NCBI GenBank assembly: GCA_945861605.1
Contig: CAMAVG010000060.1
Span: 1 to 5,511 of the forward strand
From: Rickettsia typhi
Lineage (GTDB): Bacteria > Pseudomonadota > Alphaproteobacteria > Rickettsiales > Deianiraeaceae
Direction: 5' to 3'
Length of the DNA: 5,511 nucleotides
Shown here one piece after another: positions 5,286 to 5,511 of this stretch (positions are counted from its first letter, which is position 1; every line of letters starts with the position of its first letter). A program made the translations under genes and the position numbers. A model generated the notes under the pieces. It worked only from the letters and a program-made list of their open reading frames with translations. It was not told the origin of the DNA and ran no database searches.

Positions 5286-5511
5286 TGTGATATATTAAAA
5301 TTTTGTGGAATTGAGATGAAGTTTTCAGTTGAATCCATTGGTTGAAAATATTGGAATTTTTTGTCAAATGTTTCTTGGCTAACAAATATCGCATTGCTTT
5401 CGTTTCGCTTGGAAACTCGTTGTTTTGCCGTTGGAATATCGCATTCAATTTTATAAAACATGCAATCGACACCATGAATTTTGGCAAATTGACGAATTTC
5501 ATCTCGTTCAG
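5282..5511 (-). CDS. C-terminal part of a predicted P-loop kinase (AAA_33 type), runs off the window
   Basis: The minus-strand frame starting at 5509 is open for 75 codons to TGA at 5284-5282, with no start codon needed inside the window. It begins ERDEIRQFAKIHGVD and contains CDIPTAKQRVSKRNE (23-37), followed by SNAIFVSQETFDKKFQYFQP (38-57). This matches the remembered C-terminal pattern of predicted kinases of the AAA_33/COG0645 group: an 'R-D-E-x-R' helix, a strand, 'A-x-x-R-V-x-x-R' lid arginines, then 'T-F-x-x-x-x-x-x-F-x-P'. The P-loop would lie upstream, outside the window, so activity and substrate cannot be judged. A zeta-toxin-like kinase is a more distant alternative. The gene overlaps pyrD by 4 bp, which supports this frame over the other open frame at 5272-5502. 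Confidence 0.72.
   Translation of the reverse strand, partial: ERDEIRQFAKIHGVDCMFYKIECDIPTAKQRVSKRNESNAIFVSQETFDKKFQYFQPMDSTENFISIPQNFNISQ

Noticed and set aside
5272..5502. A 76-codon open frame on the minus strand just before pyrD, starting MKFVNLPKF.
   Set aside because: It is a shadow. The neighbouring frame (5282 to the window end) encodes recognisable kinase motifs and ends in an ATGA overlap with pyrD; this one resembles nothing and runs into pyrD out of frame.

Overview
The window looks like a chromosomal segment of an AT-rich alphaproteobacterium, possibly of the Rickettsiales/Holosporales type. This rests on three things. DnaK carries the roughly 20-residue N-terminal-domain insert typical of Gram-negative DnaKs and an alphaproteobacterial-looking C-terminal half. 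The dihydroorotate dehydrogenase is the membrane-associated class 2 type. A small ORF resembles the alphaproteobacterial DUF721/DciA family. The taxonomic call is inference from remembered family sequences; no search was run. The standard genetic code fits all genes. I see no mobile element, CRISPR array, tRNA or rRNA.

Layout, left to right. (1) Positions 1-454: a good extended -10 promoter drives an unrecognised 125-residue protein with a serine tract built from a hexanucleotide repeat. (2) Positions 455-529: a short gap almost filled by an 18-bp, AU-rich stem-loop. Its 3' arm contains the only convincing Shine-Dalgarno sequence of the window. (3) Positions 530-2211: a phosphomannomutase/phosphoglucomutase gene followed two bases later by a small DciA-like (DUF721) gene. 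(4) Positions 2212-2417: a 206-bp regulatory region with repeats, a 12-bp palindrome and two candidate promoters. (5) Positions 2418-4313: dnaK, complete and intact. (6) Positions 4314-4343: a hairpin between convergent genes. (7) Positions 4344-5511, minus strand: pyrD, overlapped by 4 bp (ATGA) with the end of an upstream gene. That gene runs off the window and reads as the C-terminus of an AAA_33-type P-loop kinase.

The genes are mostly housekeeping: sugar-phosphate metabolism for envelope glycans, probable helicase loading, protein folding and pyrimidine synthesis. They do not form one evident pathway. I found no clear new multi-gene system. The points most worth a second look are the stem-loop that buries the ribosome binding site of the mutase gene, the palindrome and repeats ahead of dnaK, the orphan serine-repeat protein, the kinase-pyrD coupling and the shortened PyrD C-terminus.
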